Origin: Rhodococcus coprophilus NBRC 100603 | GTDB lineage: Bacteria; Actinomycetota; Actinomycetes; Mycobacteriales; Mycobacteriaceae | Length of the DNA: 64,000 bases | Direction of reading: 5' to 3' | Assembly (NCBI RefSeq): GCF_001895045.1 | Contig: NZ_BDAM01000001.1 | Coordinates: 434,001-498,000, forward strand | Part shown: one piece after another, positions 7,905-16,086 of the stretch | Layout: each line of letters opens with the position of its first letter | Position numbering within the stretch: position 1 is the stretch's first letter | Position numbers and translations under genes: made by a program | Notes under the pieces: model-generated | What the model saw: the letters and a program-made list of their open reading frames with translations, nothing else | Database searches by the model: none | Told to the model about the DNA's origin: nothing

Positions 7905-10052
7905 TCATGACGTCAGCAATACGAAACGCTCGAGGACGACGAGGACGAAGCCGATGAGAAGCGGTACGGCGGCGAACGTGAGTGCGCGGAGCCGTTTTTG
8001 CTCGTGGGGCCCGAGGCGAATTCGCCACGCCTCACGCACGCCCAGAATGCCCAACAGCATGACCAGAAAAGCCACACCGACCGGGGTCCACGGTGTACGC
8101 CACACCTGCAATCCGGTGGGTGGTGGAACGAATGGTTCGGCTTCGTCCCCCGGGGGCCGGTCGAGGGCGTAGATCGACGCGTCAGGGTTTTCGACGACCA
8201 CCCGAACCCCCGGGGTGTCGGCGAGCGCGTGACGGAATTGCTCGCCCCAGCCGATGGGGTAACCCTGGCCGAACGTCACGAATGCCTCCTGACTTCGTGT
8301 AGTGATCAGGTAGCCCCCGGGCCCTTGATCCCTCAGGGACTGCACCACCCCGGTCAGGTCGGCCGGATCGATCGGCGCCATCGTGTTCGTCCAATGGACT
8401 CGCTCCACGTCGCGATAGCCGAGCGGCATGAAGGGGGTGGAGCCGAGCTCGGGCACAGCGGTGACGTAAAGGAACTTCACCCTGCCGGACGTTTGCTCGT
8501 AGACCGTCCCCACCGCACTGACCGCCCCTTCCGGGATACGTTCGAATGCCTCGTTGCCGTAGCGGGTGACGAAAAAGGAGAACATCATGACCAGCGCGCA
8601 TACGCCCGCGATGCATCGCGCAAGGAGCGGTGGGCGAGATGCCGGCCGGGGGAACAAGGCCAATGCGGCAAGCGCACTCGCGGGCGCGAGCGCAAACAAG
8701 TATATGCGCAAGGCCATTTCGCCGCCGTAGCTCTGCATCAGAGCCAGACTGGCCGGGGCCACGAGCAACACGAGGAGCACGCGGTCCTCGATGCCGCGTC
8801 GCCGCCGGCGGAGCAGCCCCACGCCGGCGATCAGGAAGACCAGCAGGGCCGCAACCACCCGGGCGCGCACGACCCATAGATGTTCGGCGGCGCCGAGGCT
8901 GGCTCGGTCCGCGATGTTCGAGGACACGGTCCCGCCGACATTCCCGACCCCGCTCATCACCTCGCCGAGGTTGCCTCCCCAATATTCGTGGGTCATATAG
9001 CTGATCCACGCCAGCACGATCACCACGAGGAGCACAGGGAGACCGGTGAGAGCACACCGACGCGCGACGACCAGCCCGGCGACGCTCACGATCATGGCGA
9101 AGGGGGTCAGCTGGTGGCTGACGGTGGCCGTGGCGAACAGGCCCACCACAACCGCAAGCACAACGATCCGTTCCGACGACGCTGCCTTTCTGGGCGGTAG
9201 CTCACCCCGTGAAGGGTTGCCCCCGAACCACCGCCACAGTCTGACTGGTCGGCGCAACGACCTCGGCAGTTCCTCCGACGTTCCGTGGGGTGTGCGGAAC
9301 CACATGACGAGTAAGCCCACGAAAAGCAGGTAGAGCAGCAGAGTCCAGCCTTGAGGAGCGAAATAGTCCTGCCCGATCCAGTTCAGGAGACAGAAGAACA
9401 ACGCCGCCAGCCACTTTGCCTGCCAAGACATCCGGAGGGTGCTCAGCAGCAGCCCGAGCGCAACCAGGTAGAGCAGGTTGTGCACCACCGGTGTCACGAA
9501 AAGGACAGTGTGCAGCGCCGCCAGCTCACCCGAACCGAGCACGAACGCGGCGAGCCCGAAGAAGCCTGGCCAGGACCATCGGGCGTCGAGGCCCGGCGCC
9601 GTGGTCCCGGTGCGATCGACGAACTCGACGAAGCCGGCGTGGACCCAGCTGATCGCGAAGCGCGGCTCGGACTCGAGGAGCATCGTGATGCCGTGCAGCA
9701 TCATCACGAGTAGCACCAGCTGAGCACAGAGCAGCCAGACGCAGGGCCGCCGCAGGGAAAGCGTCCCGATGTAGCCGACGGTCAGTAGTCCCAGCCCGAG
9801 CAACGTCGGCACCGGCAGTACCGAGATCAGCCCGAGACCGGTCAGGGCGTCGAGATCGACACTCCGCAATCTGACGAAGTACAACCCGACCGCTGCGACG
9901 GTCAGAACGCAGAGAAACGCCACGCGGACGCCCCGGCTGCCGACCAGTCGCGACCATGCCGGCCTCGCTCCGTCCTCGGTGGGCCGAGGACGGTGAGTTT
10001 CCCGGCCGGACCGGCGCGTTTCGTCGATCAGGGACATGTCGATCAGGGACAT
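7905..10052 (-). CDS. Large polytopic membrane protein of the polysaccharide cluster (possible polymerase)
   Basis: This 715-residue protein has about a dozen hydrophobic segments from residue 45 to about 500. A roughly 130-residue soluble loop follows (contains RDVERVHWTN and GGYLITTRSQEAF), then two C-terminal membrane helices. The layout recalls Wzy-type polymerases or GT-C-like membrane glycosyltransferases, but I recognise no decisive motif. The GTG/ATG region is shared with the flippase 3' end (10-bp overlap). ATG 10052, with GGGGAGA upstream, is preferred over ATG 10037, which arises from a 15-bp duplication. Its place between flippase and modification genes fits a role in polymer assembly. 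Confidence 0.6.
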   Translation of the reverse strand: MSLIDMSLIDETRRSGRETHRPRPTEDGARPAWSRLVGSRGVRVAFLCVLTVAAVGLYFVRLRSVDLDALTGLGLISVLPVPTLLGLGLLTVGYIGTLSLRRPCVWLLCAQLVLLVMMLHGITMLLESEPRFAISWVHAGFVEFVDRTGTTAPGLDARWSWPGFFGLAAFVLGSGELAALHTVLFVTPVVHNLLYLVALGLLLSTLRMSWQAKWLAALFFCLLNWIGQDYFAPQGWTLLLYLLFVGLLVMWFRTPHGTSEELPRSLRRPVRLWRWFGGNPSRGELPPRKAASSERIVVLAVVVGLFATATVSHQLTPFAMIVSVAGLVVARRCALTGLPVLLVVIVLAWISYMTHEYWGGNLGEVMSGVGNVGGTVSSNIADRASLGAAEHLWVVRARVVAALLVFLIAGVGLLRRRRRGIEDRVLLVLLVAPASLALMQSYGGEMALRIYLFALAPASALAALALFPRPASRPPLLARCIAGVCALVMMFSFFVTRYGNEAFERIPEGAVSAVGTVYEQTSGRVKFLYVTAVPELGSTPFMPLGYRDVERVHWTNTMAPIDPADLTGVVQSLRDQGPGGYLITTRSQEAFVTFGQGYPIGWGEQFRHALADTPGVRVVVENPDASIYALDRPPGDEAEPFVPPPTGLQVWRTPWTPVGVAFLVMLLGILGVREAWRIRLGPHEQKRLRALTFAAVPLLIGFVLVVLERFVLLTS
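10023..10052. repeat. 15-bp tandem duplication containing the start codon
   Basis: The unit gtcgatcagggacat is present twice, at 10023-10037 and 10038-10052. On the reverse strand it encodes MSLID twice, giving the membrane protein two possible in-frame ATG starts 15 bp apart. Only the upstream copy has the GGGGAGA element next to it. Confidence 0.9.
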
Positions 10053-11443
10053 ACAGTCTCCCCGCCGGCGGCGATCGGCGGAGTGTATCGCCGGCGCCAC
10101 CCGAGAAGCTGTCCGAGCTCTGGGAGCACCGCCAGCATTGCGATGAGCTGACCGAGCAGAACCGCCGCGCCCACCGCGGTCAGCCTCGGGTCACCGAAGT
10201 GCAGGAAGAACTGGTGGTAATGCTGCAGGGCGACAACCAATCCCAACACGGTCACTGCCCGAAGGGATTGCACCGCGATGATCCGCCTGCGCTTGGTGCG
10301 CGCCCGCAGTGTGCCGAGGTAGATGTCCACGACTGCGCTGGGCAGGCTGGCGAGGGCGAGTAATTGGAGTAACGGCACCGCATCGAGGTATCCGGTACCG
10401 AGCAGCCCGAGGGCGTACGGCGCCGCGAGACCGATCCCGACAACACCGATCATCAGCAGCCCCAGAGCCCGGGTCAGCGCGGAGCGGCAATAGTCGGCCA
10501 GGCTCGACGGGTCGCACACACCCTCCACCGCCATGGACGCGGCCATGTTGACAGCCACGAGATTCATCATGGTGGCGACGGACCAGACCAGAAAGAAGTA
10601 CGCGTAGGTGTGCGGCTCGACCTTTACTGCGACCAGAATCGGGACGAGAAACATGATTCCGTACAGCAACAGCGAACCGAGATAGTCCGCCGCGAAGAAG
10701 CGGCCCACCTGCGAAACCGTCAACTCGGTCTCGACCGTCGACCTGCGTACTTGTTGCGGCAGGAGTTTGCCGAAGATCAGCAGATTGACCGGGAACATGA
10801 CGATGATCATGGGAATGATCCAGGAGAAGAACACTCCGGACCGGGGCATCGATTCGGCCATCACCACCAGAAGGACCAGCTTGGCAACGGCGAACGCCGC
10901 ATTCCAGACAGGCACCCAGACCGCCGCCCGTAGTCCTGTCAACACGCTGTCCTGCACGGTGATCACACTCGCGGCCACCGCAGCGGCGATGAACCACACT
11001 CGCGTGTCCGGCTCGCGGAGGATGTCGTACGCGGGGCCTCCCAACGTGTGGAGTGCGAACAGTAATGCCACGGCGAGGACGGCGACCACGGCGGACGTGA
11101 TGAGGTAGACGAGGGCGACGACGGTGAACGTTCGCTTTCCGGCCTCGGGGATGAAGCGGTTCAGCGTGCCGGCGAAGTTGACCGACACCAGTCCGGTCAA
11201 CAGCATCAACGCCGAAATTGCGGCCGATCCCCGGCCCACGTCCGAGTCGTCGTAGTGGTGCGCCGCAAGGATCCAGTACGCCAGACCCAGGGCGCCCGAG
11301 ATGCCGGTATTGAGGACGAGGGCGTAGGCGTTTCGCAGGAAGGGCGGACCGCCCCGGCGATTTCCTGCCCCGCCCTGGGCAACCCCGGGACCGGCCGTAG
11401 GAAGGTCGTCGGTAACTCGGGTCGCGACCGCACGCTCATACAT
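10043..11443 (-). CDS. MOP-superfamily polysaccharide flippase (Wzx/MurJ-like)
   Basis: This 466-residue integral membrane protein has about 12-14 hydrophobic helices. A short cytoplasmic N-terminus precedes the first helix (NAYALVLNTGISGALGLAYW), typical of polysaccharide exporters that flip undecaprenyl-linked repeat units. GSAAISALMLLTGLVSVNFAG in the next segment resembles actinobacterial oligosaccharide flippases. The ATG overlaps the deacetylase 3' end by 8 bp, and the gene overlaps the following membrane protein gene by 10 bp. It is likely to export the repeat unit made by the neighbouring glycosyltransferases. Confidence 0.82.
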   Translation of the reverse strand: MYERAVATRVTDDLPTAGPGVAQGGAGNRRGGPPFLRNAYALVLNTGISGALGLAYWILAAHHYDDSDVGRGSAAISALMLLTGLVSVNFAGTLNRFIPEAGKRTFTVVALVYLITSAVVAVLAVALLFALHTLGGPAYDILREPDTRVWFIAAAVAASVITVQDSVLTGLRAAVWVPVWNAAFAVAKLVLLVVMAESMPRSGVFFSWIIPMIIVMFPVNLLIFGKLLPQQVRRSTVETELTVSQVGRFFAADYLGSLLLYGIMFLVPILVAVKVEPHTYAYFFLVWSVATMMNLVAVNMAASMAVEGVCDPSSLADYCRSALTRALGLLMIGVVGIGLAAPYALGLLGTGYLDAVPLLQLLALASLPSAVVDIYLGTLRARTKRRRIIAVQSLRAVTVLGLVVALQHYHQFFLHFGDPRLTAVGAAVLLGQLIAMLAVLPELGQLLGWRRRYTPPIAAGGETVCP

Positions 11444-12233
11444 GCCCCAAAACCCGCTTTCCGGCCCGTCGGGAGCGCCGCACAGCTGCCCAGCTCGCTG
11501 TCAGCAGGCGGTCCCGGCGGAAGATCTGCTTGTCGCCACCGGTCATGATCGAGGCGAAGGTGCTCGAGTCGGTACTGCGGCGGATGGTGAGCCGCGGGAG
11601 CATGAAGATGTCGTCGGACGAGCTCGCTCGGATGTTCCTCACGGCCGCGGCGCAGCGATAGCCCGCCGCCCGGGCCGCGTGCCGTACCCGCGGGGTGGAA
11701 TAACCGAAGGGATAGGCGAGGGTTCGCACCGGGGCGCCGATGCAGTCTTCGAGCAGTGTCCGGCCGAGGCGGAGTTCCTCGCGCAGCGGGGCGTCTGCGA
11801 GCTGGTCGAGCTCTGGATGGCTGTGGCTGTGGGCCCCGATCTCGATTCCCGCCGCCGCGAGCTCCCGGACCTGCGCCCAGGTCAACATCCGGTCCAGTGG
11901 CGCACCGGCGGCATGCGAACCGGCGTCGGCGATCCAGCCGCTCGTGACGAAAACCGTCGCCGGAAAACCGTAGCTCCGGAGAATCGGCCAGGCGCATTCC
12001 GCGAAGTCCGCGTAACCGTCGTCGAAGGTGAGAACCACCGGACGCTCGGGAAGCGTATCCCCGGTCTCGAAGGCACCGGCGAGGTCCGAGAAGGACATTC
12101 CGGTGAAGCCGTGACGCACCAGGAAGGCAAGCTGCTCGTCCAGTGCGCGTGGAGCGACGGAGAGTCGTCGTGTTGCGGCTGAGGGGTTTTCACCCACCGC
12201 GTGGTACATGAGGATCGGAACCGACTCGGTCAT
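11436..12233 (-). CDS. NodB-type polysaccharide deacetylase
   Basis: This 265-residue protein carries the NodB motifs: ILMYHAV near the start, TFDDGYAD (69-76) with the catalytic base and metal Asp, and the metal-binding HSHSHP (135-140). LAYPFGY follows further on. The family removes N-acetyl groups from sugar polymers or lipid-linked sugars using a divalent metal. No signal peptide is visible, so it probably acts in the cytoplasm on a lipid-linked intermediate. The ATG at 12233 overlaps the GT2 stop by 4 bp and has GGAGG upstream. It could expose the amine that the downstream GNAT acylates (inference). Confidence 0.85.
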   Translation of the reverse strand: MTESVPILMYHAVGENPSAATRRLSVAPRALDEQLAFLVRHGFTGMSFSDLAGAFETGDTLPERPVVLTFDDGYADFAECAWPILRSYGFPATVFVTSGWIADAGSHAAGAPLDRMLTWAQVRELAAAGIEIGAHSHSHPELDQLADAPLREELRLGRTLLEDCIGAPVRTLAYPFGYSTPRVRHAARAAGYRCAAAVRNIRASSSDDIFMLPRLTIRRSTDSSTFASIMTGGDKQIFRRDRLLTASWAAVRRSRRAGKRVLGHV

Positions 12234-13198
12234 CTCGCCTCCGCCGTCACGGGCCGCCGGCGGAGTGGCGCGCCGCCGCGCGCGTATCCGGCCGCAGCAG
12301 CGAGCAGGCCGACAGAGATGGCACATGAGCGCTCGATCCCGGTCCGGTCTCCGCGCAGCGCGTCACCGAACCCCCGCGCCACACCGCGGGTGAGGGTACG
12401 CGTGGTGTAACTCCGTTCGACAGAGAGCCCGTCCGCAACACCCACGCTGCGCGTCACTGCTGCCTTCGACAACCCTTCGGCAAAACACCGAGAGCGGAAG
12501 TACGAGAACGTCTCCCGCGCGGCCGGAACGCGGTGCCAGATCACCGCCCTCGGTTCGAAAACGAACGTCCAGTCGGGCCGGTGCTGGTTGACCCGGACAC
12601 AGAATTCCGTCTCCTCGCAACCCAGGGGGCGGCTCTGCGCCGAGGTCCGGCCGATGTGACTCGGGAACCCGCCCGCCACCGAAAAGACCTCCCGACGGAA
12701 GGAAGCGTTGCCGCCCAAAAGGTTCCGGACCGGGCCGGGCTCCCGTCCGGTGAACGTACAACCCAGGACCCAGTCGAACTCCTTCGGAAACCACCGGGGC
12801 CGGGAGGATTCCCAGAGCGGTAGGGTCGTGCCGCCTACACCGACGATGTTGTCGTCCGTGTACGCGTCGTGAAAGTGCCGAAGCCAGTCGGGGTGGGCGA
12901 CAGCGTCGTCGTCCAAGAAGGCCACCACGTCACTGGAGGTCACTTCGACGCCTGTGTCCTTACCGCCGGACAGCCCGCGTTGCTTCCGGTTCTCGACGAC
13001 CGTCACGTCGTGTAGAGCACTGCGTAGCCGGTCGTGGAGATCAGGATTGTGGTCGACAACGACTACGATCTCCTGCGCCGTCAGCGTCTGGCTCCGAACC
13101 GACGCAACGGCGGCGAGAACGTCGTCCCACCGATCGAATGTGTAGGCGCAGATCACCACACCCATCGTCAGGGTGCGGCGGGGGGTTACCGCTGTCAT
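12230..13198 (-). CDS. Family 2 glycosyltransferase
   Basis: This 322-residue protein has a GT-A fold opening with VVICAYTFDRWDDVLAAVAS. DDD at residues 96-98 (AFLDDDAVAHPDW) would bind the divalent metal and nucleotide sugar. The ED-type region is GCEETEFCVRV. A C-terminal hydrophobic patch (SVGLLAAAAGYA) may touch the membrane. It likely adds one sugar to the lipid-linked repeat unit. AAGGAAGG precedes the ATG, which overlaps the upstream membrane protein stop by 4 bp. Confidence 0.85.
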   Translation of the reverse strand: MTAVTPRRTLTMGVVICAYTFDRWDDVLAAVASVRSQTLTAQEIVVVVDHNPDLHDRLRSALHDVTVVENRKQRGLSGGKDTGVEVTSSDVVAFLDDDAVAHPDWLRHFHDAYTDDNIVGVGGTTLPLWESSRPRWFPKEFDWVLGCTFTGREPGPVRNLLGGNASFRREVFSVAGGFPSHIGRTSAQSRPLGCEETEFCVRVNQHRPDWTFVFEPRAVIWHRVPAARETFSYFRSRCFAEGLSKAAVTRSVGVADGLSVERSYTTRTLTRGVARGFGDALRGDRTGIERSCAISVGLLAAAAGYARGGAPLRRRPVTAEAR

Positions 13199-13689
13199 GC
13201 AGCACCTGCCTTCCTTGTGGAGTGGGAGGGCGATTCCGGAAGATCGCCGTCATCCGCCGAGGGACGACGGCTAACATGCGTTTCGGCACTCGACGTTTCG
13301 GCACCCGGCCTGCCGATCGGCACCAGCCACAGGAAAGCTGCGGCAAGCCCCACAGCGACGATGCCTCCATGCGGTGACCACACATCGGCCGCCAACATCG
13401 ACTGCGCGACCAGGGCATTGACGACTGCGGCGCCGGCAGCCCCCACAATCAAGGCGAGAGCAGCGTTGACGGCCGGCAACAATCGGGCGATCGCAACCAG
13501 AGGTGCCACAACGAGGAAGGACACCACCCACAGTCGACCCGAGAGCCCCGAAGTGTGAGGCGCGTTCAGCGCGATCGCGATCCCACCGAGCGCCGTCACT
13601 GCCGCCGCAAGCAGGCGGTAGCGAATCCGCGGGCACGGTCGTGGTGGGCACAGTGCCCTGACGAATCCGTCGGTCGCATCACGAAGCAC
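13195..13689 (-). CDS. Small four-helix membrane protein, unknown function
   Basis: This 164-residue protein starts at GTG 13689, 11 bp inside the epimerase gene, with GAGGAAG 7 bp upstream. A longer open frame reaches 13929 but overlaps the epimerase with Arg-rich sequence. Four hydrophobic segments are visible: RLLAAAVTALGGIAIAL, WVVSFLVVAPLVAIARLLP, ALALIVGAAGAAVVNALVA and GGIVAVGLAAAFLWLVPIG. A polar Ser-rich tail follows. No family is recognised. Position between epimerase and glycosyltransferase genes ties it to polysaccharide synthesis. Confidence 0.65.
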   Translation of the reverse strand: MLRDATDGFVRALCPPRPCPRIRYRLLAAAVTALGGIAIALNAPHTSGLSGRLWVVSFLVVAPLVAIARLLPAVNAALALIVGAAGAAVVNALVAQSMLAADVWSPHGGIVAVGLAAAFLWLVPIGRPGAETSSAETHVSRRPSADDGDLPESPSHSTRKAGAA

Positions 13690-14710
13690 TACGGACTTCC
13701 TCTCCGGCGGAACGCGCGCCGATCGGCCTGCCCGCCGACGAAATCGGCGCAAGCCCTGGAACGGTACGCAGCCACTGCACGGTGCGCTGGATCCCCTCGG
13801 CAACATCGACCGCGGGCGACCACCCGAGATCCTGTTTCGCCCTTCTGGTGTCCAAGGCGATTGCCTGTAGTTCACCGGTTCGGGCGTCGGCATACAGGGG
13901 CGGTGCCGACTCCGGTTGCAGCGAGGCAATCAGCCGGTGCACTTCCGCGACTGTGGTCTGTCGCCCGGTTCCGATGTTGTAGGTACCCGTCACGGAAGCG
14001 GGTGCATGGGCAGCCTGCACGAAGGCCTCGACGACATCGTCGACGTAGACGTAGTCGCGGGCGGCGGTCCCGTCCCCGTACACGGTCACGGGACGACCGC
14101 TGATGAGCGCGCTGCCGAAAACTGCTATCACTCCGGCTTCCCCATGTGGGTTCTGACGCGGGCCGTAGACGTTGGCCAGCGCCAGGCAGATCGGTTCCAG
14201 TCCATACATTCCGGCATATGCGCCCAGGTAGAGCTCACCGGCGAGCTTCGCCACGGCATAGGGCGACAGCGGAGCGAGAGGTGAGCCTTCCTCCACCGGC
14301 AGGCGTGCCGGCGTGCCGTAACGAGAGCCGCCCGAAGCGGCGTAGACGACCCTGCGGACGCCCGCCCGCCGACTCGCTTCACAGAGATTGATCGTGCCCA
14401 GCACGTTGCTGCGCGCATCGAACTGCGGATCGGTGACCGAAGCCCGTAGATCCACCTGCGCGGCCAGGTGGAAGATGACATCCGGGTTGATGCCCGAAAC
14501 GACGTCGACGAGCTCAGGATTCTGAATATCGAGCTTTACCAACGTGAATCGGCCTGCGCTCGCATCCTCGCCGCGGAGAGCCCGGTCGAGGTTGGTCGCA
14601 TCGCCCGAACTGAGATTGTCGATCCCGACCACGTGATGCCCCTCGGCGAGAAGACGATCGACCAAGGTGGATCCGATGAACCCGGCAGCGCCTGTAACGA
14701 GTGTCCGCAT
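13679..14710 (-). CDS. NAD-dependent sugar epimerase/dehydratase (GalE-like extended SDR)
   Basis: This 343-residue extended SDR has the NAD-binding TGAAGFIG (6-13), an acidic Asp31 at the end of strand 2 for NAD, HLAAQ (81-85) and the catalytic Ser126/Tyr151/Lys155 set (YAVAK). It resembles UDP-glucose 4-epimerases of actinobacterial polysaccharide clusters and would supply an NDP-sugar precursor. AGGAGG lies 8 bp before the ATG, among the best ribosome sites in the cluster. Exact substrate (UDP-Glc, UDP-GlcNAc or another NDP-sugar) is undetermined. Confidence 0.85.
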   Translation of the reverse strand: MRTLVTGAAGFIGSTLVDRLLAEGHHVVGIDNLSSGDATNLDRALRGEDASAGRFTLVKLDIQNPELVDVVSGINPDVIFHLAAQVDLRASVTDPQFDARSNVLGTINLCEASRRAGVRRVVYAASGGSRYGTPARLPVEEGSPLAPLSPYAVAKLAGELYLGAYAGMYGLEPICLALANVYGPRQNPHGEAGVIAVFGSALISGRPVTVYGDGTAARDYVYVDDVVEAFVQAAHAPASVTGTYNIGTGRQTTVAEVHRLIASLQPESAPPLYADARTGELQAIALDTRRAKQDLGWSPAVDVAEGIQRTVQWLRTVPGLAPISSAGRPIGARSAGEEVRSAS

Positions 14711-14796
14711 TCTTTCGACCTCCTATCCGGTGCCGGGCACGTGCCGGCGGGGCCGCAGATTCCGGGGCACGGGCAGCGAAGTCGCGACGAACCCGT

Positions 14797-15702
14797 TCAT
14801 CGGGCGGCCGGACGAGCCTGGACGAGTTGCGCGTCGCTGCCGCGGGACAGAGCTTGTGCGAGGTAGCCGGAGAGTCCGGAGTCGTGTCCGCGCAAGACGG
14901 TGCGCAGTACCCTGACCCCGTCACGGATGGCATGGAGGTTCGATTTTCCCGACCGCCTAGGCATTTCCAGACTCGGAACCTCCGCGATCCGCAGACCGCC
15001 CTGCATTGCGTGCACCACCATTTCTGCCTCGATTTCGAAACCCGGTGCGGAAAGGGACAACAGGTCGAGGTAGCGACGGTGAAACGCGCAGAACCCGTAG
15101 CACAGGTCGGTCAGCTCCGCATCGTAGAGCGTGTTGAACACCCGCAACAGAAAACGGTTGCCGAGTCGACGGATAGGGGTTATGTCCAGCGACCCGCCAC
15201 CCACGATGAACCTCGAGCCCTTGACGAAGTCGTAGCCGTTGGTAAGAAAGTGCAGGTAATGCCGAATCTCCTGGGGTGCCATGCTGCCGTCGGCGTCCAT
15301 CATGACGATGATGTCGCCGGTAGCGGCCAGGAACCCGGTCCTGAGGGCACTGCCCTTGCCGGTACCTTCCTGGGGAATAACCTTGATGTCGGGCCGATAG
15401 TGACTGGCCGTGATGAGGGTTGCGTCGGTCGAGTTGCCGTCGACCAGGATGATCTCGTCGACCTCGTCGGCGATCTGCTCCAGCACCCAGGCGATGTTCC
15501 GCGCCTCGTTCCTGACCGGGATGATCAAGCTGACCGTGGATGTCGCCTCCGGCACGGTGCGGCTTCGCTTGAGGCGCAGGTTACCGATGCCCTGGTCTAC
15601 GATTCGTGCTGCCTTCCCGACCTGGACCTGGACGGCTGCGTTCGCCGATCGCGCCGGTGAATCTTCGTCTGCAAATCCGTTCTGCTGGCGTACATCTGTC
15701 AT
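14797..15702 (-). CDS. Polyprenyl-phosphate-type GT2 glycosyltransferase (DPM1-like)
   Basis: This 301-residue enzyme has SLIIPVRNEARNIAWVLEQI, then IILVDGNSTDAT and the metal-binding MMDADGS, a pattern shared by dolichyl/polyprenyl-phosphate mannose or glucose synthases. A basic, Gln-rich 40-residue N-terminal extension precedes the GT-A domain. No C-terminal membrane helices are evident. ATG 15702 (GGAG upstream) is preferred over GTG 15753, which lacks a ribosome site. It is the first gene of the leftward polysaccharide unit, 86 bp ahead of the epimerase gene. Confidence 0.8.
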   Translation of the reverse strand: MTDVRQQNGFADEDSPARSANAAVQVQVGKAARIVDQGIGNLRLKRSRTVPEATSTVSLIIPVRNEARNIAWVLEQIADEVDEIILVDGNSTDATLITASHYRPDIKVIPQEGTGKGSALRTGFLAATGDIIVMMDADGSMAPQEIRHYLHFLTNGYDFVKGSRFIVGGGSLDITPIRRLGNRFLLRVFNTLYDAELTDLCYGFCAFHRRYLDLLSLSAPGFEIEAEMVVHAMQGGLRIAEVPSLEMPRRSGKSNLHAIRDGVRVLRTVLRGHDSGLSGYLAQALSRGSDAQLVQARPAAR

Positions 15703-16086
15703 GTCGGACTCCGATCTGCGTTCGATTCGCGGCAACGTACTGAGGTTTCTCACCGGGAACTTGGGTCTGGTGCGAGGGGCGGTTCGGGGAGATCGGCATC
15801 GCGCGACGGAAACTTGGACCCTGCGGTAGCTGGTCCTGCGGCATCGTCATGCACCACCCCGTTTGAGAAACCCACTCTTAACCAATCACATATGCGAGAT
15901 TAAGGGATATAAACATTCTTACAGTCTGTTTTTAGATAATTCTAGGTGGCGCTCCCTGTTTCTCGGGTCCAAGGGTCCCGTGACTGCCCGACGTGATGCC
16001 CGCGGCGGTGAGCGCGGCCGCTGCCCCGCACGATGGTCCGCTCGCCGGTCGCGGAGCCACTCGGTCGCAGAGCCGCTCGGTCGCGG
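15703..16086 (-). promoter_or_regulatory. Intergenic control region with AT-rich island, probable promoter of the polysaccharide operon
   Basis: This 384-bp gap has no convincing gene. Bases about 15868-15955 are strikingly AT-rich for this genome, with runs such as ttaaccaatcacatatg, gggatataaac and gtttttagataattctag, including a 9-bp acagtctgt near-palindrome. Both flanking genes read leftward. A leftward promoter here would leave a 5' leader of about 150 bases before the GT2 start. No -10/-35 pair stands out clearly enough to place. A short frame starting at 15850 is out of phase with the GT2 gene and looks non-coding. Confidence 0.5.

Noticed and set aside
13690-13929. N-terminal extension of the small membrane protein gene
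   Set aside because: It lies within the epimerase gene and reads as Arg/Ser/Pro-rich noise; GTG 13689 has a good ribosome site.
15581-15850. 89-codon reverse frame in the polysaccharide control region
   Set aside because: No ribosome site, Arg/Pro-rich, and its 3' half overlaps the GT2 coding region out of phase.
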